From: a marine gamma proteobacterium HTCC2148 | GTDB lineage: Bacteria > Pseudomonadota > Gammaproteobacteria > Pseudomonadales > Halieaceae | Reading direction: 5' to 3' | Assembly: GCA_000156295.1 (NCBI GenBank) | Contig: DS999233.1 | Span: 41,262-105,261, forward strand | Length of the DNA stretch: 64,000 bases | Shown: piece after piece, positions 19,823-31,593 of the stretch | Layout: every line of letters starts with the position of its first letter | How positions within the stretch are numbered: position 1 is the first letter of the stretch | Program-made: the position numbers and the translations under genes | Notes under the pieces: model-generated | The model's input: the letters and a program-made list of their open reading frames with translations, nothing else | Databases searched by the model: none | Told to the model about the DNA's origin: nothing

Positions 19823-19897
19823 TGGGGTGTCGCCAAGCGGCAAGGCACCAGGTTTTGATCCTGGCATTCAGAGGTTCGAATCCTCTCACCCCAGCCA
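19823..19897 (+). tRNA. tRNA-Gln (anticodon TTG)
   Basis: 75-nt cloverleaf. Acceptor arm TGGGGTG pairs with CACCCCA, followed by G and encoded CCA. The anticodon stem CCAGG/CCTGG encloses a loop with TTG at 19855-19857, and the T arm contains GGTTCGAATCC. It lies between ispE and prs, as in Pseudomonas. Confidence 0.97.
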
Positions 19898-19984
19898 TAT
19901 TCATAATGCTGTCCACCCAAGGGTGAATGGCCTTATTTTTATTTGCAGCAGATTTTCATTTTCCAATCCAAAAGGAAACACACT

Positions 19985-20932
19985 GTGTCCTCGAAAATGA
20001 TGGTTTTTTCCGGCAATGCCAACCAGGAGCTGGCGGGCAAAGTAGCCAGTCGACTGTATCTAACACTGGGCAAAGCGGACGTGGGTAAGTTCAGTGATGG
20101 CGAAGTTGCCGTTGAGCTGAATGAGAATGTGCGGGGCAAGGACGTTTTTGTCGTCCAGTCCACCTGCGCTCCCACCAACGACAATTTGATGGAACTGCTG
20201 GTGATGATCGATGCGTTGCGTCGCGCATCAGCACAGCGAATTACTGCGGTCGTACCCTACTTCGGCTACGCCCGCCAAGATCGCCGAGTGCGATCTTCAA
20301 GGGTACCCATCACCGCCAAAGTGGTGGCAGATATGATGGATGCCGTGGGCGTCGATAGGGTTTTGACGATGGACCTGCATGCTGAGCAGATCCAGGGCTT
20401 CTTCTCCTGTCCGGTAGATAACGTCTACGGCTCACCGATATTGAACGACGATATCGTGGCCCAGAACTATGAAAACCTGATGGTGGTTTCACCCGACATT
20501 GGTGGCGTCGTCAGGGCCAGGGCCATCGCCAAGCAATTGGACGAAGCGGAACTGGCAATCATCGACAAGCGTCGCCCCAGAGCTAATGAAGCCCAGGTGA
20601 TGAATTTGATCGGTGAAGTTGATGGACGTACCTGCCTGCTGGTGGACGACATGGTCGACACAGCTGGCACATTATGCAGTGCTGCCAATGCTCTTAAAGA
20701 GCGTGGCGCACTGGCGGTCATGGCTTACTGTACCCACGCGGTGCTGTCGGGCAAGGCTCTCGAGAACATTCGGAACTCGCAGCTGGACCAGCTGGTAGTC
20801 ACCGATACGATTCCTCTAAGTGATGAGGCGAGGAAGATCGAAAAGATCCGCCAACTCACCACCGCTGACCTGCTGGCCGAGTCCATGCGCAGAGTAGCGA
20901 ATGAGGAATCTATAAGCGCGCTGTTTCAGTAG
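19985..20932 (+). CDS. prs: Ribose-phosphate pyrophosphokinase
   Basis: Makes PRPP from ribose-5-phosphate and ATP for nucleotide, histidine and tryptophan synthesis. From GTG 19985 the protein is 315 residues, the standard size; AAAGGAAA lies just upstream. Visible motifs: [51 protein letters not shown] and the PRPP loop [14 protein letters not shown]. In-frame ATGs at 19997/20000 are alternatives but would remove the usual N-terminal residues. Confidence 0.97.
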   Translation: MSSKMMVFSGNANQELAGKVASRLYLTLGKADVGKFSDGEVAVELNENVRGKDVFVVQSTCAPTNDNLMELLVMIDALRRASAQRITAVVPYFGYARQDRRVRSSRVPITAKVVADMMDAVGVDRVLTMDLHAEQIQGFFSCPVDNVYGSPILNDDIVAQNYENLMVVSPDIGGVVRARAIAKQLDEAELAIIDKRRPRANEAQVMNLIGEVDGRTCLLVDDMVDTAGTLCSAANALKERGALAVMAYCTHAVLSGKALENIRNSQLDQLVVTDTIPLSDEARKIEKIRQLTTADLLAESMRRVANEESISALFQ

Positions 20933-21002
20933 GAAGTAGCGTTTAACCTACCGCTGCCGCGTCGGTCGCAAGCGTTGCAGCGTTTATCAAAGGAGTCTGA
21001 CT

Positions 21003-21665
21003 ATGTCTGACCAATTTGAAGTACAAGCAGAACTGCGTGAAGACACAGGGAAAGGTGCGAGCCGCCGCCTGCGTCGTCTTGCTGGTAAAGTACCCGCTAT
21101 CATTTACGGCGGTGACAAAGACCCCCAGTCGCTTACTCTGGTTCGCAAGGACATTGAGAAGTCGCTGGAAAATGAGGCTTTTTACTCCCAAGTACTGGAA
21201 GTCAATGTTGCAGGAGAAGTACAAAAAGCTATTTTAAAAGACCTACAGCGTCACCCTGCCAAAAATAACGTCATGCATGCCGACTTCCTGCGCATCGACG
21301 AAAAGGTAGCAATCAAAGTCAACGTGCCTATTCACTTCCTGAACGAGGAAGACTGTGCGGGTGTGAAGATGGAAGGCGGTATGATCCAGCACCAGGCAAC
21401 AGACATCGAAGTTTCTTGTCTGCCTGGCGATATCCCCGAGTACATCGAAGTGGATATGCTGGAAGTAATTACTGGCCAGATCATCCACTTGTCAGAAGTC
21501 ACCTTACCTGAGGGCGTTACTTCCGTAGCACTGTCTTTGGGCGAAGACCACGACCTGGCTATTGCTTCTGTTGTTGCACCGAAGGGTACGAGCGACGAAG
21601 ACGAGGAAACTGTGGAAGTCGAAGAAGGTGAAACTGAAGGCGAAGAAGGCGATAGCGAGGAGTAA
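21003..21665 (+). CDS. rplY: 50S ribosomal protein L25 (general stress protein CTC form)
   Basis: 5S rRNA-binding protein with the long CTC-type C-terminal domain. 220 residues. N-terminal [15 protein letters not shown] and VPAIIYGG identify L25; the tail is highly acidic (Glu, Asp and Gly rich). Strong AGGAG upstream of ATG 21003. Confidence 0.97.
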   Translation: MSDQFEVQAELREDTGKGASRRLRRLAGKVPAIIYGGDKDPQSLTLVRKDIEKSLENEAFYSQVLEVNVAGEVQKAILKDLQRHPAKNNVMHADFLRIDEKVAIKVNVPIHFLNEEDCAGVKMEGGMIQHQATDIEVSCLPGDIPEYIEVDMLEVITGQIIHLSEVTLPEGVTSVALSLGEDHDLAIASVVAPKGTSDEDEETVEVEEGETEGEEGDSEE

Positions 21666-21674
21666 TTCCTCGCT
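21654..21674 (+). other. Perfect 8-bp hairpin across the rplY stop codon
   Basis: AGCGAGGA and TCCTCGCT flank a five-base loop that contains the rplY stop. There is no T run, so it is not a classic terminator; it may stabilise the transcript end or affect read-through into pth. Confidence 0.5.
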
Positions 21675-21688
21675 CTGCGGTACCCGCG

Positions 21689-22276
21689 TTGACAGCCATC
21701 AAGCTGATCGCAGGACTGGGCAACCCCGGTAGTGAATACCGGGGTACCCGCCATAACGCGGGCGCTGATTTCGTGGAGGAGCTGGCACGTCAATGCAGCA
21801 CCCCACTTCAGGCGGAATCGAAGTTTTTTGGTCTAGCCGGCCGCGTTAACTACGCCGGATACGATCTTCGCCTGATTATTCCCACCACTTTTATGAACCG
21901 CTCCGGCAAGGCCGTTGCGGCCATCGCAAGCTTTTACAAGATTGCTCCTGAGGAAATACTAATCGCTCACGATGAGTTGGACATTCCTGCTGGCACTGCA
22001 AGGTTCAAGCAAGGCGGCGGGCACGGCGGCCACAATGGCCTGCGAGACATCGTGCCAGCACTGGGCAACAACAAAAACTTTCACCGCCTGCGAATAGGCA
22101 TAGACCACCCCGGCCACGCATCCAAAGTTTCCGGCTACGTGCTCAGCCAACCCTCGCAAGTAGATCGCACGCGCATTGAAGCGTGCATTGACGAAGCCAT
22201 CGCCGCTTTACCCCTGCTATTAAGCGGAGACGCCACCAAAGCGATGACACGACTACACAGTTTTAGCGCGGCCTAG
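21689..22276 (+). CDS. pth: Peptidyl-tRNA hydrolase
   Basis: Releases tRNA from prematurely dropped peptidyl-tRNA. 195 residues. Catalytic histidine in [13 protein letters not shown], the FMNRSGKAV loop, [27 protein letters not shown], and [11 protein letters not shown] are all present. The start is TTG 21689 ([14 protein letters not shown]); no ATG exists before the conserved first strand. Follows rplY, precedes ychF. Confidence 0.96.
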   Translation: MTAIKLIAGLGNPGSEYRGTRHNAGADFVEELARQCSTPLQAESKFFGLAGRVNYAGYDLRLIIPTTFMNRSGKAVAAIASFYKIAPEEILIAHDELDIPAGTARFKQGGGHGGHNGLRDIVPALGNNKNFHRLRIGIDHPGHASKVSGYVLSQPSQVDRTRIEACIDEAIAALPLLLSGDATKAMTRLHSFSAA

Positions 22277-22301
22277 CCGCCACTCACTAAAGGACACTCT
22301 C

Positions 22302-23396
22302 ATGGGTTTCAAATGCGGTATCGTCGGCCTGCCTAACGTAGGCAAGTCCACCCTGTTCAATGCCCTCACCAAAGCGGGCATCGATGCCGAGAACTTCCCT
22401 TTCTGCACTATCGAACCCAACGCAGGTATTGTGCCCATACCTGACCCCAGGCAGGACAAAATATCCGTTATTGTTAAGCCTGAGCGCGAAGTTGCTACCA
22501 CCATGGAGTTTGTCGATATCGCTGGATTAGTCGCCGGCGCCTCCAAGGGTGAGGGTCTGGGCAACCAGTTTCTGGCCAATATACGCGAAACAGATGCCAT
22601 CGCTCACGTAGTCCGCTGTTTCGAAGACGAGAACGTCATTCACGTAGCCAACAAAATTGAACCTGCCGCTGATATCGAAATCATCAACACCGAACTAGCG
22701 CTAGCCGATCTCGAAAGCTGCGAAAAGCAGTTGCAAAAGGTTGTCCGCACTGCCAAAGGTGGCGACAAGGAATCGATCGCTATGAAGGCTCTGCTGGAAG
22801 AAAAGTTGTTACCCCAGCTGAACGAAGCCAAGCCCATTCGAGGCCTGGACCTGAACGACAATGAACAGGCACTGGTGAAAACCCTGTTTCTGCTCACCGT
22901 GAAGCCCACCATGTATATTGCCAACGTAGATGAAGATGGCTTTGACAACAATCCCCACCTCGAAGTGGTCCGGGAAATAGCTGAGGAAGAAAACGCGGTA
23001 GTTGTCGTGATATGCAACAAACTGGAATCTGAAATCATTGAATTGGAAGATGACGAGCGCGCAGAGTTCCTCGCTGATCTTGGCATGGAAGAACCCGGCC
23101 TCAACCGTGTCATCCGGGCCGGTTACGAGCTACTGAGCTTGCACACCTACTTCACTGCGGGCGTTAAAGAAGTGCGCGCATGGACTGTGAGGGTAGGTTC
23201 TACCGCACCCCAAGCGGCGGGTGTCATTCACACCGATTTCGAAAAAGGTTTTATTCGCGCTGAGGTCATTTCCTACGCCGATTTTATCGCAAACAATGGG
23301 GAGCAAGGTGCCAAAGATGCCGGACGCTGGCGCCTTGAAGGCAAGGATTACATTGTACAAGACGGCGACGTTATCCACTTCCGCTTTAACGTATAG
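22302..23396 (+). CDS. ychF: Redox-responsive ATPase YchF (Obg-like)
   Basis: OLA1/YchF P-loop ATPase that binds ribosomes. 364 residues. G1 [15 protein letters not shown], switch [19 protein letters not shown], the altered base-recognition NKLE in place of NKxD, and a C-terminal TGS domain (FRFNV end). AAGGACA upstream of ATG. Commonly follows pth. Confidence 0.97.
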   Translation: MGFKCGIVGLPNVGKSTLFNALTKAGIDAENFPFCTIEPNAGIVPIPDPRQDKISVIVKPEREVATTMEFVDIAGLVAGASKGEGLGNQFLANIRETDAIAHVVRCFEDENVIHVANKIEPAADIEIINTELALADLESCEKQLQKVVRTAKGGDKESIAMKALLEEKLLPQLNEAKPIRGLDLNDNEQALVKTLFLLTVKPTMYIANVDEDGFDNNPHLEVVREIAEEENAVVVVICNKLESEIIELEDDERAEFLADLGMEEPGLNRVIRAGYELLSLHTYFTAGVKEVRAWTVRVGSTAPQAAGVIHTDFEKGFIRAEVISYADFIANNGEQGAKDAGRWRLEGKDYIVQDGDVIHFRFNV

Positions 23397-23405
23397 ATTC
23401 TACGC

Positions 23406-24305
23406 TTAAAAAACACGCTGATAACTCAATTGGTAGACGTCAAAATTTACACCCGAGTCGTTGACCGAACCCATAGAGTAGCCGATTTTCAAGGCGTGCT
23501 TTCTGGCAACGGGAAACAATAGCGTAAACCCTATCTTGGAGTCTCGCTTTAAGTCATCCAACCGTCTACTCCCAATTTCACTCTGCCCTCCCAAGTAGCC
23601 ATTGAAGTCCAGTGAGGCCCAGAAGCCAGAAGCAAATTGTCGCACCAAATGCAATTGGGCTGACTTGATCGACCCCTGCTTACGCGTCTGTCCCACAAAA
23701 TCGTCGTTGTCGCCAAACACCCAAACTCCGGCCTCAAACTCTAGCAACCACTTGGGGCTCAGTACTGTCGTGTAACCCAACCCAGCTTTGACCGCCCAAC
23801 GATTCGCACCTACGTTTAATAACTTGTCATTGTCGTAATGCCCTGTGGGCGCCACCACTTTGAGGCTGGCTCCTAAAATTGGTCTGGGATTGCGACGCAA
23901 CTCGGCAAATTCTTCCACGTCCATTGCGGGTGCTCCCATCAAATTCACTGACAGGGTTGCCGCCAGATCGCCGGCGCCAGAATAGTCAAACTCTAATGCG
24001 CCAAGGTCCGGATATTCAAAGGAAGTATCACCTTTAGAATAAGCCTGCTCAATAATAAAGTGCCCGGTGCGACCCCATACGTTCAGGGTCCGCAAATAAC
24101 CCACTACACCGGTCACTATTTGAGAGTCGACACCACCTATTGGGAGCGATGGATCTGGAACGGTGTCACCATCGTCATAGGCCACGCCAACAGTCAAAAC
24201 CTGAGTACCCTGCGGTGCAGGCCAATAAGCTCGCGGAGTCAGGTCCTGGCCCGTGGCAACCATAGAAGACAGTAAAACCGCTAAGGTGACTAATAATCTG
24301 TTCAT
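23406..24305 (-). CDS. Outer membrane beta-barrel protein of the MetA phenol-degradation transporter family
   Basis: 299 residues with a signal peptide (MNRLLVTLAVLLSSMVATGQ). Alternating beta strands rich in aromatic residues, the central VVAPTGHYDNDKLLNVGANRWAVK region and the C-terminal aromatic residue of YQLSYQRVF fit the family annotated 'MetA-pathway of phenol degradation'. The name comes from context in a few species, and the substrate here is unknown. Start at ATG 24305 gives a normal signal peptide. Converges with ychF. Confidence 0.8.
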   Translation of the reverse strand: MNRLLVTLAVLLSSMVATGQDLTPRAYWPAPQGTQVLTVGVAYDDGDTVPDPSLPIGGVDSQIVTGVVGYLRTLNVWGRTGHFIIEQAYSKGDTSFEYPDLGALEFDYSGAGDLAATLSVNLMGAPAMDVEEFAELRRNPRPILGASLKVVAPTGHYDNDKLLNVGANRWAVKAGLGYTTVLSPKWLLEFEAGVWVFGDNDDFVGQTRKQGSIKSAQLHLVRQFASGFWASLDFNGYLGGQSEIGSRRLDDLKRDSKIGFTLLFPVARKHALKIGYSMGSVNDSGVNFDVYQLSYQRVF

Positions 24306-24475
24306 GCAGTAATAAAGATGCGGCATTTCTAATTTGGCAATTATATCGGGTTTCAGGCTTATGATCAGGATCACTCGCCGCTCTGGCCATCACAGAATGG
24401 TCTGGTCTGGCACATTTTACATCATTGAACTTTTCAGGAAGACAGCAAAGGTGATCCCAGCTTAGTATACCGAGG

Positions 24476-25384
24476 TCATGCCTTATTTTGCAGGGCTATC
24501 GCCACTTTGGAACCGTTCTCTCGTCCCAGCGAGTCACAAATAAACTGACCCGCCTGCACCAGCTTGCCTAGTTCCACTCCATGAGCAATGCCCAATCCGT
24601 TGAGCAGGTAGACCACGTCTTCAGTCGCAACATTGCCAGAAGCACCCTTGGCGTAAGGGCAGCCACCCAGGCCGGCCACGGAGCTATCGACAACAGCTAC
24701 ACCCATTTGCAATGCGGCATATATATTTGCCAATGCTTGCCCATAGGTGTCGTGAAGATGAACGGCCAACTTGTCTGCTGGAACCGCTTGCAGCACTGTG
24801 CTCAACATAGCCTCTGTACTGGCTGGCGTACCGACTCCGATGGTATCGCCCAGTGATATTTCGTAGCAGCCCAAGTCCAGCAGTTTAGAAGCGACCTCGG
24901 CCACCTTGGCAGGCGCGATATCGCCTTCATAAGGGCAGCCGACCACGCAGGAGACATAACCGCGAACCGGCACATTATTGGCGCGCGCAGCGGTCATCAA
25001 CTCGGAGGCCCTGGACAGGCTCTCATCAATAGAGCAATTGGTGTTTTTACGGGTAAAACTTTCTGAAGCCGCGGTAAAAACCGCAACTTCACTGACAGCC
25101 GACTCCAGGGCCCGCTCAAACCCTTTTAGATTTGGCGTTAAAGCAGAGTACGTCACGCCAGCAACACGCCTTAAGGACGAGAACACTTCCTCACTGCCGG
25201 CCATCTGAGGCACCCACTTAGGGTTCACAAAAGAGCCGGTTTCGATACAGCCAAGACCCGCTTCAGCCAGCAGCTCAACCAACTTCACTTTCACCTCAAC
25301 CGAAATCGGCTGAGCTTCATTTTGCAAACCATCGCGAGGGCCGACCTCGACGATACGCACGCTTTGCGGCAGTAAATTCTTCAT
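24476..25384 (-). CDS. mvaB: Hydroxymethylglutaryl-CoA lyase
   Basis: Last step of leucine catabolism: splits HMG-CoA into acetyl-CoA and acetoacetate. 302 residues. [12 protein letters not shown] (metal and catalytic residues), the [13 protein letters not shown] metal site and the cysteine loop [19 protein letters not shown] match the family. Its ATG overlaps the stop of the carboxylase alpha gene by four bases. Last gene of the liu operon. Confidence 0.96.
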   Translation of the reverse strand: MKNLLPQSVRIVEVGPRDGLQNEAQPISVEVKVKLVELLAEAGLGCIETGSFVNPKWVPQMAGSEEVFSSLRRVAGVTYSALTPNLKGFERALESAVSEVAVFTAASESFTRKNTNCSIDESLSRASELMTAARANNVPVRGYVSCVVGCPYEGDIAPAKVAEVASKLLDLGCYEISLGDTIGVGTPASTEAMLSTVLQAVPADKLAVHLHDTYGQALANIYAALQMGVAVVDSSVAGLGGCPYAKGASGNVATEDVVYLLNGLGIAHGVELGKLVQAGQFICDSLGRENGSKVAIALQNKA

Positions 25385-27405
25385 GACTCGCTGACCTCGA
25401 AATCAAGCAGTTCGGCACCGCCATCCACCAGGTCACCAGGCTGGTAATAAAACCCGCGAACCCGACCATCCTGTGGCGCACGAATAGTGTGCTCCATTTT
25501 CATCGCTTCCATTACCAGTAAGGGCTCATCGGCCTTAACATCCGCACCCGGCTCAACCATTAGTGTGACCATGGTGCCGTTCATAGGCGCAGTCAAACCA
25601 CCCTGTCCAGCGGCGTCGTCTAAATCTCCAAGATCAGGTTTGACCAGGCGGAAACTAATGGCGCTGTCAGCGGTATAAAGGCTGAAACTGCCGTTATGTT
25701 CTGCTACCGAAGCACGTAGCAAGTAACCATCGAGATTAGCACTAAGCTCGCTTCCGGCAAGGCTTCCCTGGGCCTGAATTGTTTTACCCTTACAGTGAAT
25801 GCGGTACCGAGTGTCACCCCGTTTACCGAGTTGCTCAGCGCTAACCTCATAAACCTGTTCGTGAACGCAAAGCTCGAATTTGTGCAGGTAGGGTTCATTA
25901 AGTCTCCAGGCACTGGGCTCAGACCATGGCGATGTAACGTCACCTGAGGAATCACGCGCAAGCTGCGCGTTGCGCGCTTGTTCCAGCAGCAAATAGAGTG
26001 CTGCCAACGGGAGTTCTTGCTCCAGTCCTGCCTCACTAACGTGGAAGATATCGCTGTGGTGCTTTTCAATGAAACCAGTATCGAGATCTGCATTCCTGAA
26101 AGGCTCGCTATTGGCGAGGTTATACAAAAAATCGACGTTGGTAGTCATGCCGCTGATTCGGTAATCACGCAGGGCTCGCGTTAAACGTTGCAGAGCCTTG
26201 TCACGATTTTCATCCCACACGATCAGCTTGGCGATCATCGGATCGTAATACACGCTGACTTCATCTCCCTGAAGCACGCCAGTATCTACCCGCACATTAG
26301 CTGAGGTTTCGGGGGGCTGTAAAAAAGACAGAGTACCGGTTACCGGTAAAAAATCATTGTCCGGATCTTCCGCATAAATGCGGGCTTCGAAAGCATGACC
26401 ATTAAGCTTGAGTTCTTCCTGAGTGGCTGGAAGCACCTCGCCCGCGGCAACCCGTAACTGCCATTCCACCAGGTCCTGGCCAGTAATCATTTCTGTTACC
26501 GGGTGCTCGACCTGCAGCCGTGTGTTCATTTCCATGAAGTAAAAAGAACCATCACTGTCCAACAAGAATTCAACTGTTCCGGCACCTTCATAATCGATCG
26601 CCTGGGCCGCGCGTATTGCCGCGTCACCCATTGTGGCACGCAACTCTGCCGTCATTCCCGGAGCAGGAGCCTCTTCGATGACCTTTTGATGGCGGCGCTG
26701 CACTGAACAGTCGCGCTCAAATAAGTAAACGGCATTACCATGGCTGTCACAAAAAACCTGTACTTCCACATGCCGCGGTTGGGTAAGGTATTTTTCCACC
26801 AGCATATCGTCGTTACCAAAACCATTCATGGCTTCGCGTCGAGCCGCTGCCAGGGCTTCATCGAATTCTTCGGGGCTCCAGACCTGACGCATGCCTTTGC
26901 CACCGCCACCGGCAACAGCCTTTAGCAGGACCGGGTAACCCATGTCATCTGAAGCCGACTTGAGAACATCGCGGCCTTGATCGTCGCCATGATAGCCAGG
27001 CACAAGCGGAACGCCCGCCGCTCCCATAATTTGCTTTGCCGCAGACTTGGACCCCATAGACTCGATAGCACCCACCGGGGGGCCAATAAAGACGATCTCG
27101 TTCTCTTTGCAGGCTTTGCAGAAATCTGCGTTCTCAGACAAAAAGCCATAACCAGGGTGTATTGCCTGCGCGCCGGTCTTAACGGCCGCAGCGATAACCC
27201 GCTCATAAACCAGATACGATTCACGCGAAGGCGCGGCTCCAATATTCACCGCTTCATCAGCCATACTCACATGCAAGGCATTCTTATCCGCATCACTGTA
27301 AACCGCAACTGTGCGAATACCGAGAGTGCGGGCGGTAAGAATGACGCGACAAGCTATTTCGCCGCGGTTGGCAATCAGGATCTTGTCGAAATGCTGTATT
27401 GACAT
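25381..27405 (-). CDS. liuD: Methylcrotonyl-CoA carboxylase biotin-containing subunit
   Basis: Alpha subunit of the biotin enzyme that carboxylates 3-methylcrotonyl-CoA. 674 residues: biotin carboxylase (about 1-450) with [16 protein letters not shown], the EAPAPG segment and [14 protein letters not shown] linker domain; C-terminal biotinyl domain with [10 protein letters not shown], whose second lysine carries biotin. Lies between liuC and mvaB. A geranyl-CoA carboxylase is the main alternative, but the gene set here is that of leucine. Confidence 0.95.
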   Translation of the reverse strand: MSIQHFDKILIANRGEIACRVILTARTLGIRTVAVYSDADKNALHVSMADEAVNIGAAPSRESYLVYERVIAAAVKTGAQAIHPGYGFLSENADFCKACKENEIVFIGPPVGAIESMGSKSAAKQIMGAAGVPLVPGYHGDDQGRDVLKSASDDMGYPVLLKAVAGGGGKGMRQVWSPEEFDEALAAARREAMNGFGNDDMLVEKYLTQPRHVEVQVFCDSHGNAVYLFERDCSVQRRHQKVIEEAPAPGMTAELRATMGDAAIRAAQAIDYEGAGTVEFLLDSDGSFYFMEMNTRLQVEHPVTEMITGQDLVEWQLRVAAGEVLPATQEELKLNGHAFEARIYAEDPDNDFLPVTGTLSFLQPPETSANVRVDTGVLQGDEVSVYYDPMIAKLIVWDENRDKALQRLTRALRDYRISGMTTNVDFLYNLANSEPFRNADLDTGFIEKHHSDIFHVSEAGLEQELPLAALYLLLEQARNAQLARDSSGDVTSPWSEPSAWRLNEPYLHKFELCVHEQVYEVSAEQLGKRGDTRYRIHCKGKTIQAQGSLAGSELSANLDGYLLRASVAEHNGSFSLYTADSAISFRLVKPDLGDLDDAAGQGGLTAPMNGTMVTLMVEPGADVKADEPLLVMEAMKMEHTIRAPQDGRVRGFYYQPGDLVDGGAELLDFEVSES

Positions 27406-27417
27406 GGTAATACCTGT

Positions 27418-28206
27418 TTACTGAATCCAGTTGGGACTGCGTTTTTCCAGAAAAGCGCTTAGGCCCTCCTGCCCTTCGGCGGAAACGCGAATGTCGGCGA
27501 TACGCTGACAAGTCATATCGATTAAAGCGTCATTTACTGCCTTTCCAGCAACATCGAATATAAGCTGCTTAGAAGCCGCCATCGCCGCCGGGCTATTGGC
27601 CAACAAGAGATCAACAAGCGAGTGTACGGCTGCGTCCAGTGCGCCTTCATCGCTTACCACTTGAGAAACCAGGCCAAGCCGAAGCGCCTCATTTGCTGAA
27701 AAACGTTCCGCGGTGGCAAAGTATCGGCGTGATGCACGTTGGCCCATCGCCGCCACCACGTAGGGGCTGATCGTTGCCGGCATCAGGCCGATCTTGACCT
27801 CACTGAGACTAAAGGAAGCGCGGTCAGTGGCAATCGCCATATCACAACAACTTACCAGACCCACTGCACCGCCAAAGGCCGCGCCCTGAACACGAGCAAT
27901 CGTTGGCTTGCGCATAAAGTTGAGCACTTTGAGCAAGTTCGCCAACGCCCGGGCATCCTGCCTATTTTCTTCATGGCTGAAGGACGCCATGCGCTTCATC
28001 CAATTGAGGTCAGCGCCCGCTGAAAAATTACGACCGCTTGATGCCAACACCATGACCCGCGCCGCCGGGTCACTGTCCACATGGGCAAAGGCCTCTGTCA
28101 ACTCAGCAATAATCTTGTCGTCAAACGCGTTGTGCTTTTCCGGGTTATCCAGAGTGACTGTCGCCACTCCCCGGGTATCTATCACGGTCGTTACATAACT
28201 TGTCAT
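27418..28206 (-). CDS. liuC: Methylglutaconyl-CoA hydratase
   Basis: Crotonase-fold hydratase converting 3-methylglutaconyl-CoA to HMG-CoA. 262 residues. Oxyanion-hole segments SSGRNFSAGADLNWMK and QGAAFGGAVGLVSCCDMAIA, then FSLSEVKIGLMPATISPYV with a catalytic glutamate. Sits between the two carboxylase subunit genes, as in other liu operons. ATG 28206 is preferred over the adjacent in-frame TTG. Confidence 0.94.
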   Translation of the reverse strand: MTSYVTTVIDTRGVATVTLDNPEKHNAFDDKIIAELTEAFAHVDSDPAARVMVLASSGRNFSAGADLNWMKRMASFSHEENRQDARALANLLKVLNFMRKPTIARVQGAAFGGAVGLVSCCDMAIATDRASFSLSEVKIGLMPATISPYVVAAMGQRASRRYFATAERFSANEALRLGLVSQVVSDEGALDAAVHSLVDLLLANSPAAMAASKQLIFDVAGKAVNDALIDMTCQRIADIRVSAEGQEGLSAFLEKRSPNWIQ

Positions 28207-28230
28207 CAATGATTTACCTCGGGCCGGGGC

Positions 28231-29841
28231 CTACATTCGAAATACGCCGAATTTGGTCTCTTCAATCTCTTTATTAAGGCTGGCTGAGATCGCCAGACCC
28301 AATACGTTACGCGTTTCTGCGGGATCTATTACACCGTCATCCCAAAGGCGCGCAGAGGCATAGTACGGGTGTCCCTGATGCTCATAGCTATCCATGATGG
28401 GCTGTTTGAAAGCCGCTTCCTCACCAGAAGACCAATTGCCCCCTTCACGTTCGATCTGGTCACGTTTAATCTGCGCAAGGACCCCCGCAGCCTGCTCACC
28501 ACCCATCACAGAGATCCGCGCGTTGGGCCACATAAACAGGAAGCGCGGGTCATAAGCCCTACCGCACATTCCGTAATTACCTGCACCGAAGGAACCACCG
28601 ATCAACACAGTAAACTTGGGTACGGCTACGGTGGCGACAGCTGTCACCATCTTGGCGCCGTGCTTGGCGATCCCTTCATGCTCGTACTGCTTACCCACCA
28701 TGAAGCCGGTAATGTTTTGCAGAAACACCAATGGAATTTTACGCTGACCACAAAGCTCCACAAAGTGCGCGCCTTTTTGCGCTGACTCTCCGAATAAAAT
28801 GCCATTGTTGGCTACAATGCCCACAGGGTAACCGTGGATTCGGGCAAATCCGCACACCAGGGTAGTGCCATAAAGCGTCTTGAACTCATCAAACTCTGAA
28901 CCATCCACCACTCGCGCGATCACTTCATGGACGTCATAGGGCTGACGGGGGTCCTTGGGAATCAGCCCGTAGATTTCGCTGCTGTCATAGGCTGGCTCGA
29001 CAGTGGGACGCACATCGAGTAACACTGTTTTGACACGGTTAAGTCTGCCCACAGACTGGCGAGCCAGTTCCAAAGCGTGGTGATCATTCTGCGCCAGGTG
29101 ATCGGCAACACCCGATATCTTGGTGTGCACATCACCGCCACCAAGTTCTTCAGCAGTAACATCCTCGCCAGTTGCAGCCTTGACTAGTGGTGGTCCTGCT
29201 AGGAACACCGTGCCCTGCTCCTTCACAATAATTGATTCGTCCGCCATCGCAGGAATGTAAGCGCCTCCAGCAGTACAGGACCCCATGACTACGGCAATTT
29301 GAGGAATGCCTTTGGAAGACATTACCGCCTGGTTAAAAAAGATATGACCAAAGTGATCTCTGTCTGGAAAAATATCGTCCTGATGTGGCAGGTTGGCGCC
29401 ACCGGAGTCCACCAGGTAAATGCAGGGCAGGTTATTTTCTTCAGCGATAGTCTGCGCACGCAGATGCTTCTTTACCGTGATGGGGTAATAGGTACCGCCT
29501 TTAATCGTTGCGTCATTGGCGACAATAATGCACTCCTGCCCGCTCACACGGCCAATTCCTGCGATAACGCCGCCGGCGTTTACCACATCTTTACCGTACA
29601 TTTCATGACCAGCCAATTGCGACAACTCCAGGAAAGGTGACCCTGAATCGAGCAAACCTGCCACCCGGTCGCGGGGCAACAATTTGCCTCGACTTACGTG
29701 GCGGGCACAGGATTTTTCACCACCGCCCTGTTTCACCGCGTCCAGTTTTACACGCAGATCATCCACCAGACTTTGCATATGGGCTTTGTTTTCCGCAAAG
29801 TCGTCTGTACGGTTGTTTACTTTGGATTTAATGACAGGCAT
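28231..29841 (-). CDS. liuB: Methylcrotonyl-CoA carboxylase carboxyltransferase subunit
   Basis: Beta subunit, transfers CO2 from carboxybiotin to 3-methylcrotonyl-CoA. 536 residues with two crotonase-like halves: [20 protein letters not shown] and SGGANLPHQ in the first, and [35 protein letters not shown] and [13 protein letters not shown] in the second. The length and motifs match MCC beta rather than propionyl-CoA carboxylase. Confidence 0.96.
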   Translation of the reverse strand: MPVIKSKVNNRTDDFAENKAHMQSLVDDLRVKLDAVKQGGGEKSCARHVSRGKLLPRDRVAGLLDSGSPFLELSQLAGHEMYGKDVVNAGGVIAGIGRVSGQECIIVANDATIKGGTYYPITVKKHLRAQTIAEENNLPCIYLVDSGGANLPHQDDIFPDRDHFGHIFFNQAVMSSKGIPQIAVVMGSCTAGGAYIPAMADESIIVKEQGTVFLAGPPLVKAATGEDVTAEELGGGDVHTKISGVADHLAQNDHHALELARQSVGRLNRVKTVLLDVRPTVEPAYDSSEIYGLIPKDPRQPYDVHEVIARVVDGSEFDEFKTLYGTTLVCGFARIHGYPVGIVANNGILFGESAQKGAHFVELCGQRKIPLVFLQNITGFMVGKQYEHEGIAKHGAKMVTAVATVAVPKFTVLIGGSFGAGNYGMCGRAYDPRFLFMWPNARISVMGGEQAAGVLAQIKRDQIEREGGNWSSGEEAAFKQPIMDSYEHQGHPYYASARLWDDGVIDPAETRNVLGLAISASLNKEIEETKFGVFRM

Positions 29842-29853
29842 GCCCGGCCCTCC

Positions 29854-31023
29854 TTATTTGGTGTCGTTAAACAACTCGCGTCCGATCAACATTCGCCGCA
29901 CTTCAGAGGTACCCGCACCAATTTCATAGAGCTTGGCATCGCGCAATAACCGTCCGGTGGGGAAATCATTGATATAACCATTTCCACCGAGTAACTGAAT
30001 GGCATCCAGCGCCATCTGAGTCGCTTTTTCTGCAGTAAATAAAATCACTGCGGCGGCATCTTTGCGGCTTTCTTCACCGCGATCGCACGCTCTGGCGACA
30101 GCGTATAAAAAGGCACGTGAAGCACTCAGCAGGGTATACATATCGGCAACCTTGCCCTGAACAAGCTGGAATTCACCAATGGATTGACCAAACTGCTTTC
30201 GATCGTGGATGTAGGGGACAACCTGGTCCATGCAGGCCATCATGATGCCAACAGGGCCACCCGATAACACAGTGCGCTCGTAATCCAGACCCGACATGAG
30301 CACAGCCACGCCACGCCCCTCCTCACCAAGGATATTTTCTGCAGGCACTTCACAATCTTCGAACAGCAGTTCGCAGGTGTTGGAGCCGCGCATACCGAGT
30401 TTGTCTAACTTCTGGTGGCGGGAAAACCCAGGGAAGTCTCGCTCCACTATGAAAGCAGTAATACCGCGAGAACCGCCATCAGGGTCTGTTTTTGCATAGA
30501 TGACATAGGTATTCGCATCCGGCCCATTAGTAATCCACATCTTATTGCCGTTGAGGACATACTTGTCTCCACGCTTTTCGGCCTTGAGCTTCATACTGAC
30601 CACGTCTGATCCGGCATTGGGTTCTGACATCGCCAGGGCACCGATATGCTCTCCGGAGCAGAGCTTTGGCAGATACTTCTGCTTCTGCGCTTCGTTACCG
30701 TTCTTGTGGATTTGGTTAACACATAGGTTGGAGTGAGCACCGTAAGAAAGCCCCACCGAAGCGGATGCGCGAGAAATCTCCTCCATCGCTACGACATGTC
30801 CCAGGTAGCCGATGTTAGAACCGCCGTATTCTTCACTGACCGTCATTCCCAGCAAACCGAGGTCGCCAAACTTGCGCCACATATCCATCGGGAATTCATT
30901 ATTTTGATCGATCTCGGCAGCACGCGGAGCCAGCTCAGCGTCGCAAAAACTGCGCACAGAATCGCGCAGCATGTCTAACTCTTCGCCGAGGTCAAAATTC
31001 AAGGTGGGATAACTAACAGACAT
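29854..31023 (-). CDS. liuA: Isovaleryl-CoA dehydrogenase
   Basis: FAD-dependent acyl-CoA dehydrogenase for the third step of leucine breakdown. 389 residues. [40 protein letters not shown] and [19 protein letters not shown] are clear. First structural gene after the regulator, 13 bp before liuB. ATG 31023 is used; a TTG four codons upstream is less likely. Confidence 0.95.
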   Translation of the reverse strand: MSVSYPTLNFDLGEELDMLRDSVRSFCDAELAPRAAEIDQNNEFPMDMWRKFGDLGLLGMTVSEEYGGSNIGYLGHVVAMEEISRASASVGLSYGAHSNLCVNQIHKNGNEAQKQKYLPKLCSGEHIGALAMSEPNAGSDVVSMKLKAEKRGDKYVLNGNKMWITNGPDANTYVIYAKTDPDGGSRGITAFIVERDFPGFSRHQKLDKLGMRGSNTCELLFEDCEVPAENILGEEGRGVAVLMSGLDYERTVLSGGPVGIMMACMDQVVPYIHDRKQFGQSIGEFQLVQGKVADMYTLLSASRAFLYAVARACDRGEESRKDAAAVILFTAEKATQMALDAIQLLGGNGYINDFPTGRLLRDAKLYEIGAGTSEVRRMLIGRELFNDTK

Positions 31024-31036
31024 GGAACTCTCCAAT

Positions 31037-31441
31037 TCAGGTATTCACCGGTTTCCCGGCTGAGATCTTTTTTAAAGCGCCGTTACAACGCGCGCGTACT
31101 TCTTCCAATCCAGTAAGTAGCTGCCTGATATCCTCGACCTGGGACTCAAGTTGAGCCTGGCGCTCATCAACCTTATTCAGCAGAAACTGATATTGCTCGT
31201 AGTTGTCCCCGTCGGGGTCGTACATATCGATGATTTCACGGCTCTCATCCAGTGAGAGACCCGCGCGTTTGCCGCGCAAAATCAACTCCAGACGGGCATG
31301 ATCTGCTCTATCAAAAATCCGATGCTGGCCTATGCGCGAAGGATTGAGCAGTCCTTTCTCCTCATAGAAACGTATAGTGCGGGTGGTGACATCAAAATCC
31401 CGCGCCAGATCGGATATGGTATAGGTGTGCTGTTCAGCCAT
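31037..31441 (-). CDS. liuR: MerR-family regulator of the leucine degradation operon
   Basis: 134-residue MerR protein: N-terminal winged helix [26 protein letters not shown], then a long C-terminal coiled coil without metal-binding cysteines. This is the LiuR type known to control liu genes in proteobacteria. It is the promoter-proximal gene of the operon, 13 bp before liuA, so it is probably autoregulated through the palindrome in its promoter. Confidence 0.92.
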   Translation of the reverse strand: MAEQHTYTISDLARDFDVTTRTIRFYEEKGLLNPSRIGQHRIFDRADHARLELILRGKRAGLSLDESREIIDMYDPDGDNYEQYQFLLNKVDERQAQLESQVEDIRQLLTGLEEVRARCNGALKKISAGKPVNT

Positions 31442-31467
31442 GGGGCAGCTCTCACAAAGTCACGCGA

Positions 31468-31498
31468 ATATTAGTGTTAGTTGACGTTAACGTCAACT
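31468..31498 (-). promoter_or_regulatory. liu operon promoter with LiuR-type palindromic operator
   Basis: A perfect 20-bp palindrome, AGTTGACGTTAACGTCAACT (31479-31498), lies 38 bp upstream of liuR. On the minus strand it contains TTGACG (31491-31496), followed after 17 bp by TAATAT (31468-31473), a near-consensus sigma-70 promoter. The operator therefore overlaps the -35 box and the spacer, as usual for MerR-family control. Confidence 0.85.
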
Positions 31499-31593
31499 AG
31501 AGGTTAATGCTAACGTCCCCTGTCACCTGAACATGCAGAATCAACGCATAGCGCTATACTCTATAACCACATTAACTAATAAGAAGGTAAAAA

